This document shows positions 10,907 to 20,401 of a stretch of DNA of 64,000 bases, in pieces (the first letter of the stretch is position 1; every line of letters starts with the position of its first letter). The notes beneath the pieces are model-generated. The model had not been told where the DNA came from. It worked only from the letters and a program-made list of their open reading frames with translations, and did not search any database. The position numbers and the translations under genes are program-made. The stretch comes from Ruminiclostridium herbifermentans (GTDB lineage Bacteria > Bacillota > Clostridia > Acetivibrionales > DSM-1351): the NCBI RefSeq assembly GCF_005473905.2, contig NZ_CP061336.1, positions 3,278,501-3,342,500 on the forward strand, read 5' to 3'.

Positions 10907-11922
10907 AAGTCCACACCTGCTTCACCTTCAATAATAGAACCAATAATGAAGGCTTCTTCTCCAACTGATTTTAAATATGCTGTTATTTCATCAGCTTTGT
11001 CTGCATCTACAGCCAAAACCATACCAATACCCATGTTAAAGGTGTTGTAAATATCTCTGTCATTCATATTTCCTAAACTCTTTAGCAAATCAAATATTGG
11101 AAGTACTGGCCAAGTTCCCTTTTGAATTTTAACCCTTAAACCTTCTGGAACCATTCTTGGAATGTTCTCAATAAATCCACCGCCTGTTATGTGTGAAATT
11201 CCTTTTATCTCAAATTTCTTTATTAAATCAAGTATTGTTTTTACATATATTCTAGTTGGCTTAATTAATTCCTCACCTAAAGTACAGCCAAGCTTTTCAA
11301 CATACTCTTTTAAGTTGGATTCTGTTGGATTGATAAGCTTTCTAACCAATGAGTATCCATTGCTGTGAATTCCAGAAGAAGCAAGTCCAATTAACTTATC
11401 TCCAGCTTTTATATTTTTTCCGTCAATTATTTTTTTCTTATCAACAATTCCAACCGTAAAACCAGCCAAATCATATTCATCTACTGGATAAAAACCTGGC
11501 ATTTCAGCAGTTTCTCCACCTATCAATGAGCAACCTGCCATAACACAGCCTTCGGCAACACCTTTTACAATCTCAGCAACCTTTTCAGGATAATTTTTTC
11601 CAACAGCGATATAATCTAAAAAGAACAATGGCTCTGCCCCACTGCATACAACATCATTTACACACATTGCAACACAGTCTATACCAACTGTATCATGCTT
11701 ATCCAATAGGAAAGCCATTTTAAGCTTTGTACCAACTCCATCTGTACCAGAAACTAAAACTGGCTCCTCATATTTTGATTTGTCTAAACTAAATAGTCCT
11801 CCAAATCCGCCTAATTCTGTCATTACCTCTGGTCTAAATGTGCGTTTAACATGGTCTTTCATCAGTTTAACTGATTGGTAACCTGCTTCTACATCAACGC
11901 CTGCATCTTTGTAAGTGGTCAT
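10900..11922 (-). CDS. purM: Phosphoribosylformylglycinamidine cyclo-ligase (AIR synthetase)
   Basis: PurM closes the imidazole ring with ATP. The sequence shows [16 protein letters not shown] (about residues 55-70), [15 protein letters not shown] (about 131-145) and the C-terminal [13 protein letters not shown], all family hallmarks. The frame is open to 11979, but GGAGGATAAAAAA directly precedes the ATG at 11920-11922, giving [14 protein letters not shown], the standard start, and 340 residues. Its stop overlaps purN. Confidence 0.96.
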   Translation of the reverse strand: MTTYKDAGVDVEAGYQSVKLMKDHVKRTFRPEVMTELGGFGGLFSLDKSKYEEPVLVSGTDGVGTKLKMAFLLDKHDTVGIDCVAMCVNDVVCSGAEPLFFLDYIAVGKNYPEKVAEIVKGVAEGCVMAGCSLIGGETAEMPGFYPVDEYDLAGFTVGIVDKKKIIDGKNIKAGDKLIGLASSGIHSNGYSLVRKLINPTESNLKEYVEKLGCTLGEELIKPTRIYVKTILDLIKKFEIKGISHITGGGFIENIPRMVPEGLRVKIQKGTWPVLPIFDLLKSLGNMNDRDIYNTFNMGIGMVLAVDADKADEITAYLKSVGEEAFIIGSIIEGEAGVDLC

Positions 11923-11982
11923 TTTTTTATCCTCCAAATATTTATATAAAATAGTTAAATTCATTTTGAACTCAATCAAGGC

Positions 11983-13446
11983 TTAACAGCCACAACTGAA
12001 TTTATCTCCTTCTTCAGGAACATCTATAGGATAATCCCCTGTCAGACAAGCCGCACAGAATCCGCATTTTGCACCTATAGGTGTTTCTAATAGCCCTTCT
12101 AAGCTTAAATAACCCAATGTATCGGCACAAATCATTTCTCTTATTTCATCTATAGAAAGTTTATTTGCAACAAGTTCTTTCCTTGAAGAAATATCAATTC
12201 CAAAATAACATGGGTATTTAAGAGGAGGTGAACTAACTCTCATATGTACCTCTTTTGCTCCTGCCTTTTTAAGTATTTGAACTATTCGTCTTGTAGTTGT
12301 GCCTCGAACAATAGAATCATCAATAATTACTACTCTCTTACCTTGAATTGTCTGTTTAATAGCATTGTGCTTAATTCTAACAGCCATTTCTCTCATACCC
12401 TGACTTGGTTGAATAAATGTTCTTCCAACATATCTATTTTTGACAATACCCTCTCCATAAGGGATCCCTGACTGTCTCGAATAGCCTAATGCCGCTGAAA
12501 GTCCTGAATCAGGTACTCCAATTACTATATCTGCCTCAACAGGATGCTCAATTGCTAATCTTTTTCCTGCCTCATATCTGGATTGCTGAACACTAGCACC
12601 ATCTATTATGCTATCAGGCCTAGCAAAATAAACAAACTCAAATATACATAATCTTGTATCTTTTTTATTAAATGACTTAATCGACCTAATTTCATTGTTC
12701 TCAATTACAACAATTTCCCCAGGCTCAATATCTCTGATAAATTCAGCATTAACAGCATCTAATGCACAGGATTCAGATGCTATAACATAAGAGGTTGATG
12801 TTTTTCCGATACATAATGGTCTTATTCCATAAGGATCTCTTACTCCTAACATTTTGTTAGCTGTCATTAAAATCAATCCATAGGAACCATTAACATCTAA
12901 CATCATTTTTTGAACTGCTTCTTCTAGGATATTTGTAGAAATGCTATGTTTTGTTATGAGATTTATTAAAACCTCTGTATCATTTGTAGTTTGAAAAATA
13001 GTTCCGCATTGCTCCATTTCCTCTCTGAGTTCTGCAGCATTAACAATGTTTCCATTATGCGCAAGAGCAATTTGACCATTTCTTGATCTGACAACTATCG
13101 GTTGTGCATTTTCATGTCTGCTTGCACCGGTTGTTGAGTACCTAACATGACCAACTGCCATAGTTCCTTTCAAGTGATTCAATACAACCTTATCAAATAT
13201 TTCTGGAACTAAGCCCATGTCCTTGTGATATACGATAGTTTCACTGTCACTTACAGCAATTCCAGCGCTCTCCTGACCTCTATGCTGGAGCGAGTACAAT
13301 CCGTAATATGTCATACCTGCTACATCTAATTCTTTGTCATCTAATGAATACACACCAAATATTCCGCACTCTTCGTGCATTTTATCCATTCGTTCATCAA
13401 AGCAGTCTAAATTGTTACATTGTAAGCATTGCCCAAAATCACACAT
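11983..13446 (-). CDS. purF: Amidophosphoribosyltransferase with a Cys-rich N-terminal extension
   Basis: PurF commits PRPP to purine synthesis by adding an amide from glutamine. After a propeptide comes the Ntn nucleophile in HEECGIFGVYS (Cys27). GHVRYSTTGASRHENAQP and HNGNIVN mark the glutaminase domain, and VVIIDDSIVRGTTT the PRPP site. The Cys-rich end (CGFCAACLTG, then SCGC) fits the Bacillus-type Fe-S enzyme. AAAGGAG lies 8 bases before ATGTGT, so the 26-residue propeptide is supported; it carries cysteines at 2, 7, 10 and 15, much longer and richer than the 11-residue Bacillus propeptide. Confidence 0.96.
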   Translation of the reverse strand: MCDFGQCLQCNNLDCFDERMDKMHEECGIFGVYSLDDKELDVAGMTYYGLYSLQHRGQESAGIAVSDSETIVYHKDMGLVPEIFDKVVLNHLKGTMAVGHVRYSTTGASRHENAQPIVVRSRNGQIALAHNGNIVNAAELREEMEQCGTIFQTTNDTEVLINLITKHSISTNILEEAVQKMMLDVNGSYGLILMTANKMLGVRDPYGIRPLCIGKTSTSYVIASESCALDAVNAEFIRDIEPGEIVVIENNEIRSIKSFNKKDTRLCIFEFVYFARPDSIIDGASVQQSRYEAGKRLAIEHPVEADIVIGVPDSGLSAALGYSRQSGIPYGEGIVKNRYVGRTFIQPSQGMREMAVRIKHNAIKQTIQGKRVVIIDDSIVRGTTTRRIVQILKKAGAKEVHMRVSSPPLKYPCYFGIDISSRKELVANKLSIDEIREMICADTLGYLSLEGLLETPIGAKCGFCAACLTGDYPIDVPEEGDKFSCGC

Positions 13447-13874
13447 GAGTTACTCCTTTTTATTTTTATTATTTTTTGACTTTCCCAAGTATTAAGTCTA
13501 TCGGCACTTAAACCAGTAAAATATTTTATTACTAAAATATGCTACGGTAAGCCAAAACCATTAAAATGTAATTAAGCATTTATACATCATAGCGTTTTAG
13601 CCTTCGTGTACATTAATCGTTCATGCTTAAAAAATTTTCACAACAAAACATATAGAGCTTGCTGAACAATTGTATATTTTGCATTTATGAAAATAAACAC
13701 TAAAGAATCCTTGTACTTATTCAACAAGCTTTTTACCAACTAATTCATAACATTATTTACAGCTAAACTTCTAAATAAAAGCCTGAACTTATAGCATATA
13801 AATATAATTAAATTCAATATTATGAAAATTTTAATAGCTAGATGCTTCAAATAAACTTTCGATTAAATTTATAA
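13447..13874. other. 430-base non-coding gap between purE and purF with two hairpins
   Basis: No plausible gene is seen. TTAAGCAT (13572-13579) pairs with ATGCTTAA (13623-13630). A 14-base arm at 13656-13669 (AGCTTGCTGAACAA) pairs with 13717-13730 through two G-U positions and is followed on the plus strand by TTTTT. It interrupts what would otherwise be a compact operon, so it may be insertion-derived like the element between purH and purD. Confidence 0.5.
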
Positions 13875-14387
13875 TTATATTTCTGACAATTTATTCTGTA
13901 ATTCTATATTTTTCTTTTCAACCTTTTCTGCAAGGGATTTTTTATAATCAATCATCTTATGTCTTAACTCATGATAAGCAATAGAAAGAATCTGTACTGC
14001 TAATAACGCTGCATTTTCTGCTCCATCAATAGCAACTGTGGCAACTGGTATACCAGAAGGCATCTGAACTGTTGAAAGCAATGAATCTAAACCATCCATT
14101 GTTGATGACTTTATTGGAACTCCGATTACTGGAACAGGTGTATGTGCTGCTAATACGCCAGCTAAATGAGCAGCTTTACCTGCAGCTGCTATAATAACAT
14201 CTATACCATTATTATGTGCATTAGTTGCAAAAGCTGCTGCTTTATCTGGTGTTCTATGCGCAGAACAAACCATTACTTCATAATCAATTTCAAAATCTTT
14301 GAGAACTTTTATACAATTTTTCATTACTGAAAGATCTGAATCACTTCCCATAACAACTGCTACTTTAGCGTCCTTTGAAATACACAT
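13875..14387 (-). CDS. purE: N5-carboxyaminoimidazole ribonucleotide mutase
   Basis: PurE converts N5-CAIR to CAIR. The 170-residue protein has the class I signatures VVMGSDSDLSVMKNC, CSAHRTPDKAAAFA (about residues 41-54) and the glycine-rich IAAAGKAAHLAGVLAAHT (about 65-82), where most PurE proteins read AGGAAHLPGM; the GK for GG swap is common in clostridia. The open frame starts at an ATG inside the GGAGGAT ribosome binding site; the ATG at 14385-14387, 8 bases after GGAGG, is the real start. It is the first pur gene here; purC, purL, purQ and purS are not in the window. Confidence 0.95.
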   Translation of the reverse strand: MCISKDAKVAVVMGSDSDLSVMKNCIKVLKDFEIDYEVMVCSAHRTPDKAAAFATNAHNNGIDVIIAAAGKAAHLAGVLAAHTPVPVIGVPIKSSTMDGLDSLLSTVQMPSGIPVATVAIDGAENAALLAVQILSIAYHELRHKMIDYKKSLAEKVEKKNIELQNKLSEI

Positions 14388-14465
14388 TAAATTATCCTCC
14401 ATATGTAAATGTATTTATGAACATTTTTTATTTTTTGTTTAAAATCATTCGCTTTTTATATACTA

Positions 14466-14495
14466 ATATTATCAAATATTTAACTGTATTGTCAA
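14466..14495 (-). promoter_or_regulatory. Promoter of the pur operon, with possible PurBox-like sites
   Basis: The minus strand has a perfect -35 TTGACA (14490-14495) and an overlapping -10 (GATAAT at 14468-14473 with a 16-bp spacer, or TAATAT at 14466-14471 with 18). AAGCGAACATT at 14502-14512 and an inverted GCGAAT near 14447-14452 resemble the CGAA core of Bacillus PurR boxes, but their spacing is unlike the Bacillus arrangement, so PurR control is only a guess. I see no purine riboswitch in the roughly 70-base leader. Confidence 0.6.
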
Positions 14496-14554
14496 TTGAA
14501 CAAGCGAACATTTTTTATATCTCTGATTAAAATATTCGGAATTTATAAATAAAT

Positions 14555-15532
14555 CTACACAAGTAAATATACTATAATTGGTAATGTAAATATTGATAAT
14601 ATGGTAGAAACAAATATGCTTTCTGTGGCAGCGTTATAATCAGAATCATATTGCAGAGCTAGAGCCGAAACCACTGTAGATGAAGGCATTGCCAATTGCA
14701 GCACTACAATTATTTTAACGAACTTGTCAAAATAATTATTTGTCAATCTGAAAAATACTATAGCTATCGCTGGAACAATCAATAGTTTAAATATAGAAAG
14801 AACCAGATATCTTGTTCGAGATAATACATCCTTCACTCCGCTTATTTTGGTATTTGCAAGCAGCATTCCTATAAAAATCATTGAAATATATATTGTTGTT
14901 TTTCCCAAACCATTAAATGTGGTATAAAAAACATCCCAAACTGCATTGTAAACCGAAATTTCACCTATTCTAAAGTAAGATTTTAGTGCTATTAGTATTA
15001 TTCCTCCTACAAATGCTAACGTATTTGGATTAATTAAGTGGGAAAGATTTTCTTTCCAGCTGTTAGAATTATGCTTATTAAAGAGATAAACGCCTAAAGT
15101 CCACAGTATTGCATCATTAGATAAATTATAAAATATAGCGTACAAAATGCCTGTTTTCCCGTACATTGCTTCAAGCAGAGGGTATGCCATAAAAATAACA
15201 TTTCCGAACATTGACTGAGCTATATAAATATTTCTTGCTTTATCTTTTATGCCCATTACTTTGCAAGGCGCTAAGGATATCAGCCCTGCAATAAGAATAA
15301 AGACAATACCAAAAGCAAATATATAAACGCCATTTTTTAATGTATCCCTAGTAAAGGAATAACTCCCCATAGTTGTGAAAATTAAAAATGGCGTAGTTAT
15401 TTTTATAATAAGAGCTGATATATGCTTCTGTGATTCCTCAGGTAAAATATTTCTTTTTGCAGCTACAAAACCTGTTATTCCAAGTAAAGTAAGTATAATT
15501 ATTTGCTTAACTATTATCGCTATTTCATTCAT
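14555..15532 (-). CDS. AEC (auxin efflux carrier) family transporter
   Basis: A 325-residue, very hydrophobic protein with about ten predicted membrane helices in two five-helix halves, the AEC/BART pattern. It contains the N-terminal LTLLGITGFVAAKRNILPEE and the conserved TPFLIFTTMG, and a second-half LQLAMPSSTVVSALALQYD (about residues 279-297) that matches the proline-containing crossover helix of the family. Bacterial members export organic acids or related anions; the substrate cannot be told. It is divergent from nothing obvious and stands alone upstream of purE. Confidence 0.85.
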   Translation of the reverse strand: MNEIAIIVKQIIILTLLGITGFVAAKRNILPEESQKHISALIIKITTPFLIFTTMGSYSFTRDTLKNGVYIFAFGIVFILIAGLISLAPCKVMGIKDKARNIYIAQSMFGNVIFMAYPLLEAMYGKTGILYAIFYNLSNDAILWTLGVYLFNKHNSNSWKENLSHLINPNTLAFVGGIILIALKSYFRIGEISVYNAVWDVFYTTFNGLGKTTIYISMIFIGMLLANTKISGVKDVLSRTRYLVLSIFKLLIVPAIAIVFFRLTNNYFDKFVKIIVVLQLAMPSSTVVSALALQYDSDYNAATESIFVSTILSIFTLPIIVYLLV

Positions 15533-15766
15533 TAAAATATTCCTCCAACAATGCAGGTTGAAATTCCAACATTGTACCTATATATAAAGTTTTGATTTAT
15601 TAGTAATTTTTATCATATAATTATATGTATATCTTGTCCATAAGAATTTAAAAATTAACTCGAACTTATGGTTAGTTCTTACAATGTATACTTTCTAGTT
15701 TTGAGTTCATCACTATACATGCTTCATAGTGTGCTATAGTTGTTGTAAAACAAGAAATAAACAAAC

Positions 15767-15850
15767 TGTCTAAATAGTACTCCCGTGCAATATATATCTA
15801 TTGCTTGCTCACGAAATTGATGCTGAAATAATTACGGTGAAGAACAAGTA
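15767..15850. repeat. Partial second copy of the MITE-like repeat
   Basis: The first 84 bases align collinearly with 8330-8414: the end reads TGTCTAAATAGTAC against TGTATGAATAGTAC, TATATC falls at the same offset, and GGTGAAGAACAAGTA matches GGTGAAGCACAAGTA at the far end. Against the right arm of the first copy, read in reverse, 19 of the first 22 bases agree. The rest of the element is not recognisable here. Confidence 0.5.
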
Positions 15851-16095
15851 GTGTGCATTATAAATTCGATTTAGTTCGTGTTATTTTCTTATTTATCGAT
15901 ATGTTACGACAATGTTTTTTCAATTGTTAATTATTTGTTAATAACTTTTTATTTTATTTGTGATATAATTGCTATGTTAATTGAAATTAAATAATTTATA
16001 TTTTAAAATTGGATAAAGTTAAATAAACAGTTACATATTAGTAATCCCTTAACATCTTCTTCTATAGATTATAACGACAAGATTCATAATGAGTT

Positions 16096-16146
16096 TTTCG
16101 ATTATCGAAATATTTATTCACCGTCAAAAACCACTAGTGGTTTTTG
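16096..16146. repeat. Two tandem palindromes
   Basis: TTTCGATTATCGAAA (16096-16110) is a 15-base palindrome around one central base, and 16125-16146 (from CAAAAACC through GGTTTTTG with ACTAGT in the centre) is a perfect 22-base palindrome. They lie 250-300 bases upstream of the NlpC/P60 gene, with no gene ending nearby. Confidence 0.75.
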
Positions 16147-16391
16147 GCTAGAAAATGCACCTTATTCGTACTTACGTTATTTTTGATTTGGGAAAGTTTT
16201 TTGCCTCGTTATATTTATAGAGAATTTAGTTTTGCAGTTAAGTAATTCCGCATAGGTACTTTGTTCTTTGATATTACTAATTTGGCTTATCATAGTTTTC
16301 CAATGCATCAATACTCTTTGAGTATTCTGGATTTTATGTATATGTTTATTAAATTTTATCCTGAAAAATATACTTATATTTAGGAGAGATT

Positions 16392-18077
16392 ATGAACATA
16401 CATAAAATTAAAAATTTTACTCAAGGTTTTATTCAAAAAATGAAAAAATTAATAACAAACCATCCCTTAAAGCTTAAGCATATAGTAATTTCCTGTTCAG
16501 GTGTTGCTGTTTTAGCAATTACAATACTATATGCAACTACATTCTCACCATTATTAAAGGATTCTGGTTCAAATATCAACACTGCTGATAATATAATTTC
16601 TCAAAGTTCTACTGAAGACTCTTCAGCTGAAGACTCTCTATACGCTGCACAAGATGGTGGACAAGCTGAAACCTCATATTCAAATGATACAAACAGTTCT
16701 ATTAATTCAATAACCTCTCGTGGTATGAAGAGTTCTCTAGATCCATCAAGAGGTGATATCGTTAAGTTAGGTGATAAGGATATTATTGTCAACACCATAC
16801 AGAAAAAACTAATGGAACTTTATTACATAGAACTAGATGAGCCAACAGAAATATACAGCGAAACCATAAAAGGTGCTGTGGAGAAATTTCAAGCAAAAAA
16901 TAAATTAGAAGTCACTGGTGAAGTTGATTCAAAAACCTATGAACTATTGTTTTCAGATAAAGCAAAAGAATATACTGTTTTTTTAGGTGCTGAAGGAATA
17001 GATGTTGAGCATATCCAAGAAAGGCTTTATGAATTAGGTTATTTATCAAAGGTAACTAAATATTTTGGAACTGAAACTGAGGCAGCGGTAAAAGAATTCC
17101 AAAAAAGAAACGGTCTATATGATGATGGTAATGTAGGTGCTCTAACAAGAGAAACCCTATATTCGGCTGAAGCTGTTCCACTTTCATATTATTTGGGTGA
17201 TGAAAATGATGAGATAATGAAATACCAAGAAAAGCTGTACCAACTTGGTTATCTTACCACTAAACCTGACGGTAAATATGGAAATGATACTGTCGCTGCT
17301 GTTAAAATTTTGCAAGAATCTAACGGTTTAATAGCAGATGGCTATATTGGTCCAGCAACCAAAGAGTTGTTAACATCAGGAAATGTTGCTGAAAATGCAC
17401 TTAAAATCGGAGATAGTGGAGATGCTGTTTCCAATATTCAAAAGTATTTAAAAAAACTTGGTTATTTAAATAGTGTAACTGGATATTTTGGTTCCGACAC
17501 CCATGAGGCGGTACTAAACTTCCAAAAACGTAACGGTCTTTCAGCAGATGGAAAAGCAGGAGCTCAAACAATAAGCAAGCTTTTATCATCAGATGCTAAG
17601 AGTTGGAATGGCACTAAAGGAAGCAGCGGCTCAAATAATAATAAATCTGGCGGAAGCAAAGGTTCAAAAAATAGCAATTCAAACAATCAGGATTATTTCG
17701 ATAACTCAGGCAGCCCAAGTGTATCTAATTTAATAGCAATTGCAAAGTCAAAGCTGGGTGCAAAATATGTTTACGGTGCTAAGGGACCTTCTACCTTTGA
17801 TTGCTCAGGCTTTGTATATTGGGTATTAAATAAGTCAGGTGTCAAACAGAGTTATATGACTTCATATGGTTGGAGCAGAAACACTAAGTATAAAAAAATT
17901 ACAAATATGAGCGACATTAAAAAAGGAGATATTATTGCATTTAATGGACATGTTGGTATTGCTCTTGGAGGAAATCAAATGATTGATGCTTCCTCAGGTT
18001 CTGGAAAAGTTCGTATTACCAATATAACTTCCTCATACTGGACAAGGAATTTCAAATGTGCTTTTAGAATATTTTAG
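16392..18077 (+). CDS. Cell-wall NlpC/P60 hydrolase with four peptidoglycan-binding repeats
   Basis: A 561-residue exported protein: a basic cytoplasmic start, a membrane anchor or uncleaved signal (about residues 30-50), a Ser/Asp-rich linker, four PG_binding_1 repeats (about 118-190, 195-260, 267-333 and 337-402; recurrent phrases AAVKEFQKRNGL and EAVLNFQKRNGL), a Gly/Ser/Asn linker (about 408-440), and a C-terminal NlpC/P60 domain. The nucleophile is Cys in FDCSGFVYW (about 471), the His in GHVGIALGG. The third position falls in MIDASSG, Asp instead of the usual His. Such enzymes cut stem peptides during growth or division. AGGAGAG precedes the ATG. Confidence 0.92.
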   Translation: MNIHKIKNFTQGFIQKMKKLITNHPLKLKHIVISCSGVAVLAITILYATTFSPLLKDSGSNINTADNIISQSSTEDSSAEDSLYAAQDGGQAETSYSNDTNSSINSITSRGMKSSLDPSRGDIVKLGDKDIIVNTIQKKLMELYYIELDEPTEIYSETIKGAVEKFQAKNKLEVTGEVDSKTYELLFSDKAKEYTVFLGAEGIDVEHIQERLYELGYLSKVTKYFGTETEAAVKEFQKRNGLYDDGNVGALTRETLYSAEAVPLSYYLGDENDEIMKYQEKLYQLGYLTTKPDGKYGNDTVAAVKILQESNGLIADGYIGPATKELLTSGNVAENALKIGDSGDAVSNIQKYLKKLGYLNSVTGYFGSDTHEAVLNFQKRNGLSADGKAGAQTISKLLSSDAKSWNGTKGSSGSNNNKSGGSKGSKNSNSNNQDYFDNSGSPSVSNLIAIAKSKLGAKYVYGAKGPSTFDCSGFVYWVLNKSGVKQSYMTSYGWSRNTKYKKITNMSDIKKGDIIAFNGHVGIALGGNQMIDASSGSGKVRITNITSSYWTRNFKCAFRIF

Positions 18078-18093
18078 ACACTGACCATTAGAA

Positions 18094-18140
18094 AATAAAT
18101 TTAAAGAATAAATTTAAAGAATAAATTTAAAGAATAAATT
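18094..18140. repeat. Tandem repeat, 13-base unit, 3.6 copies
   Basis: AATAAATTTAAAG is repeated exactly three times from 18094 with a fourth partial copy to 18140, just after the NlpC/P60 stop codon and before its terminator. Confidence 0.9.
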
Positions 18141-18200
18141 ATAAAAATAAACTGTAAATGTATATATTAGTTCAAATAATTAATTCAAATAAGTTCAAGA

Positions 18201-18240
18201 AAAATCGGTTGGCTCAGTTAATAAGTGCTAACCGATTTTT
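18201..18240 (+). terminator. Terminator of the NlpC/P60 gene
   Basis: AAAATCGGTT (18201-18210) pairs with AACCGATTTT (18230-18239), followed by further T residues on the plus strand. Confidence 0.85.
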
Positions 18241-18959
18241 TATAAATCTTAAGGTTAATTTTTTTTTCATCTCCGCAGCTTAGATAAATGGGGTAATTGG
18301 TTAAAGATATTTATTTGAACTTGCTGATAAATACCAAAAACCAGCTGAGATATAACGTTCTCAACTGGTTTTCTGATTCTGCTTATTATCAGAAGGGGAA
18401 AGTCCGATAATTCGCACTCTATGTAAAATTTTTTGGGGGGAGATAGCAAATTTTAAAATCTCTATTAAGCAATACATTTTAATTTACTTACTACTTACAC
18501 AACACAATTTCATTGTGATATTACATATTTAAATGTAAGTTCTGTTTCTGATATTATTATATCATGTAATTCTTTATTTGTCGATATTTGTTTTAAATTG
18601 TTTTATTTTAATTTTATTAGATGTGTTTTGTCGTTTTTCAGTCATCGTATTTAATATAATAGAACCAAACCCAGCCTTTCTGCTGTCTTTTATAAAAACA
18701 CCTTGAAAATAAATTGGAAAATAAATTTGCTGTTGGAGATTTTGGAAGTCATATGTTCTGATTCTCTAACCTTTCCCATGATATAGAATACATTTAAAAT
18801 AAAAAATTTAGGGGCTGTTTATTTTTTCTTGTTTTGCCCCCCTTACTTGTAACAATCAATTGTCAAACTGAAACATTGATAAACTATTCATTTGATAAGT
18901 TGCGTCTATTATAGGTTTGAACACCCATATATTTTTTACTAAAAAGTAGAGTTAATTTA
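18241..18959. other. 720-base intergenic region with one strong hairpin
   Basis: No gene is supported; the 60-codon minus-strand frame at 18267-18449 is disregarded because it contains a hairpin and resembles nothing. That hairpin (AAAACCAG-C-TGAGA at 18337-18350 against TCTCA-A-CTGGTTTT at 18359-18372) is followed by T residues on the minus strand. The remainder is AT-rich and featureless to me. Confidence 0.5.
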
Positions 18960-20111
18960 TTACTTCACAAGCCTGTTAAGCTTTTCGTTACTGAAAATCA
19001 TAGCTGCCAGAAATACAAAAACAAACGCAGGATAGAACCAAATATCTATTACACCAAGCAATAATCCCAAAATTGGTGGTATAAAAGTGGTTCCCATATA
19101 TGCAAATGCCATTTGAAGCCCCATCAATCTGCTAGAATTATTTTTCCCAAAACGCACTGGAGTCTCATGCAGCATTGATGGAAAAATAGGAGCACAGCCA
19201 GTTCCTATCAAAATAAATCCAATTAAGCTAATATAGCTGTTATTAAATCCTAACAGCAGCAATGCTCCAAGCCCTATAATAATTTGCCCGACTCTAATCA
19301 ATGCATTGTTGCTTAATTTTGTAGTTACAAATCCATTAATAAACCTTCCTATTGTAATTCCAAAATAGTATATAGATATCCAGCCAGCTGCTACATCTGC
19401 AGATACCCCTTTTGTGTTTACTAGATAGCTGGCTCCCCATAACCCTGTCGTAGTCTCAATTGCACAATAAAAGAAGAAGCTTAGAAGTGAATAGCCTACT
19501 CCACGTATCTTGAATACATTTTGCTCACTATTCTGAATTGTATTTTCTTCCCCACTGCTACTTTGAAATCTCTTCCATAGAGGAAGGGAAAGCACTAAAA
19601 TACCTACTAAACTGATCTGTATAACTGCAACAGTAAAATATCCTTTTTGCCATAAACCATTTTTTGCAATAGAAGCAGACATAATTATTGGCCCTGTTGT
19701 AGCACCAATTCCCCAAAAACAGTGAAGCCAACTCATATGCCTTGCAGAATAATGTAAAGCCACAAAATTATTTAATGCAGAATCAACTGAACCCGCACCA
19801 AGTCCTAAAGGAATACCCATTATACAAAGCCATATGTAATTTTTATTAAACGCAAAACCAAATAACGCAATAGCCGTCATAAAAACACTTATAGTAACAA
19901 GCTTAGCAGTACCTAGCTTATTAAGCAATTTTCCACATAACATACTAGAGACAATAGTTCCTCCTGATATAATCATGGATATTAAACCCGCTCCAGCCAT
20001 TGGCATAGCTAAATCAATACGCATTGCTGGCCAAGCAGCCCCTAGCATTGAATCTGGTAATCCCAAGCTAATAAAAGCCATATAAATGATAATTAGTAAA
20101 AGTGTTGCCAT
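18960..20111 (-). CDS. Major facilitator superfamily transporter
   Basis: A 383-residue protein with about twelve hydrophobic helices. The MFS loop 2-3 region reads CGKLLNKLGTAKLVTISV (about residues 58-75), a weak form of GxxxDRxGRR, and the central loop after helix 6 is short and polar (about 182-200), as in many 380-400 residue MFS members. Overall it resembles FucP/YfmO-like sugar or drug permeases; the substrate is unknown. It is a single gene on the minus strand. Confidence 0.85.
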   Translation of the reverse strand: MATLLLIIIYMAFISLGLPDSMLGAAWPAMRIDLAMPMAGAGLISMIISGGTIVSSMLCGKLLNKLGTAKLVTISVFMTAIALFGFAFNKNYIWLCIMGIPLGLGAGSVDSALNNFVALHYSARHMSWLHCFWGIGATTGPIIMSASIAKNGLWQKGYFTVAVIQISLVGILVLSLPLWKRFQSSSGEENTIQNSEQNVFKIRGVGYSLLSFFFYCAIETTTGLWGASYLVNTKGVSADVAAGWISIYYFGITIGRFINGFVTTKLSNNALIRVGQIIIGLGALLLLGFNNSYISLIGFILIGTGCAPIFPSMLHETPVRFGKNNSSRLMGLQMAFAYMGTTFIPPILGLLLGVIDIWFYPAFVFVFLAAMIFSNEKLNRLVK

Positions 20112-20372
20112 ATAGTAATCTTTATCCTTTTAAATCAATTATTTTAGTAAATATTTATAACTTCTAACTTTACATACATATATTTCTTAATTCTCTACTT
20201 CAATTAATCCTAACACAAAATCCATTCATGTTCTAGTGTATTCTATACCTTATTATTGCTAACTAGACTTAGTAAATAAAATCTTGGTTGATACATAATA
20301 AGAAATATCGATTATAGAATAATTTCATTACTTTATCAGCATTTCATCTAGACTTTTGACTAGTTTTACTAT

Positions 20373-20401
20373 TTTACATTAACTCCATAATATGGTATAA
20401 T
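20373..20401 (+). promoter_or_regulatory. Promoter of the dockerin-chagasin gene
   Basis: TTTACA (20373-20378), a 17-bp spacer and a perfect TATAAT (20396-20401). It implies a leader of about 270 bases before the ATG at 20679. The leader contains CATG arms followed by eight T residues near 20503-20527, which might act as an attenuator; no known riboswitch was recognised. Confidence 0.5.

Larger units (their letters stand above)
15533..16391. other. 860-base intergenic region with repeat and palindromes
   Basis: No gene is supported. It holds CCATAAG/CTTATGG arms near 15640-15672, the partial MITE-like copy at 15767-15850, and two adjacent perfect palindromes at 16096-16110 and 16125-16146. 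The sequence just upstream of the NlpC/P60 gene (TTTAGGAGAGATT before the ATG) is its ribosome binding site; no confident promoter was found. Confidence 0.5.

Noticed and set aside
14388-14554. Purine (guanine or PreQ1) riboswitch ahead of purE
   Set aside because: The leader from the predicted promoter is only about 70 bases and shows no three-way-junction consensus.
18267-18449. 60-codon minus-strand frame
   Set aside because: No ribosome binding site, no recognisable sequence, and it contains a strong hairpin.
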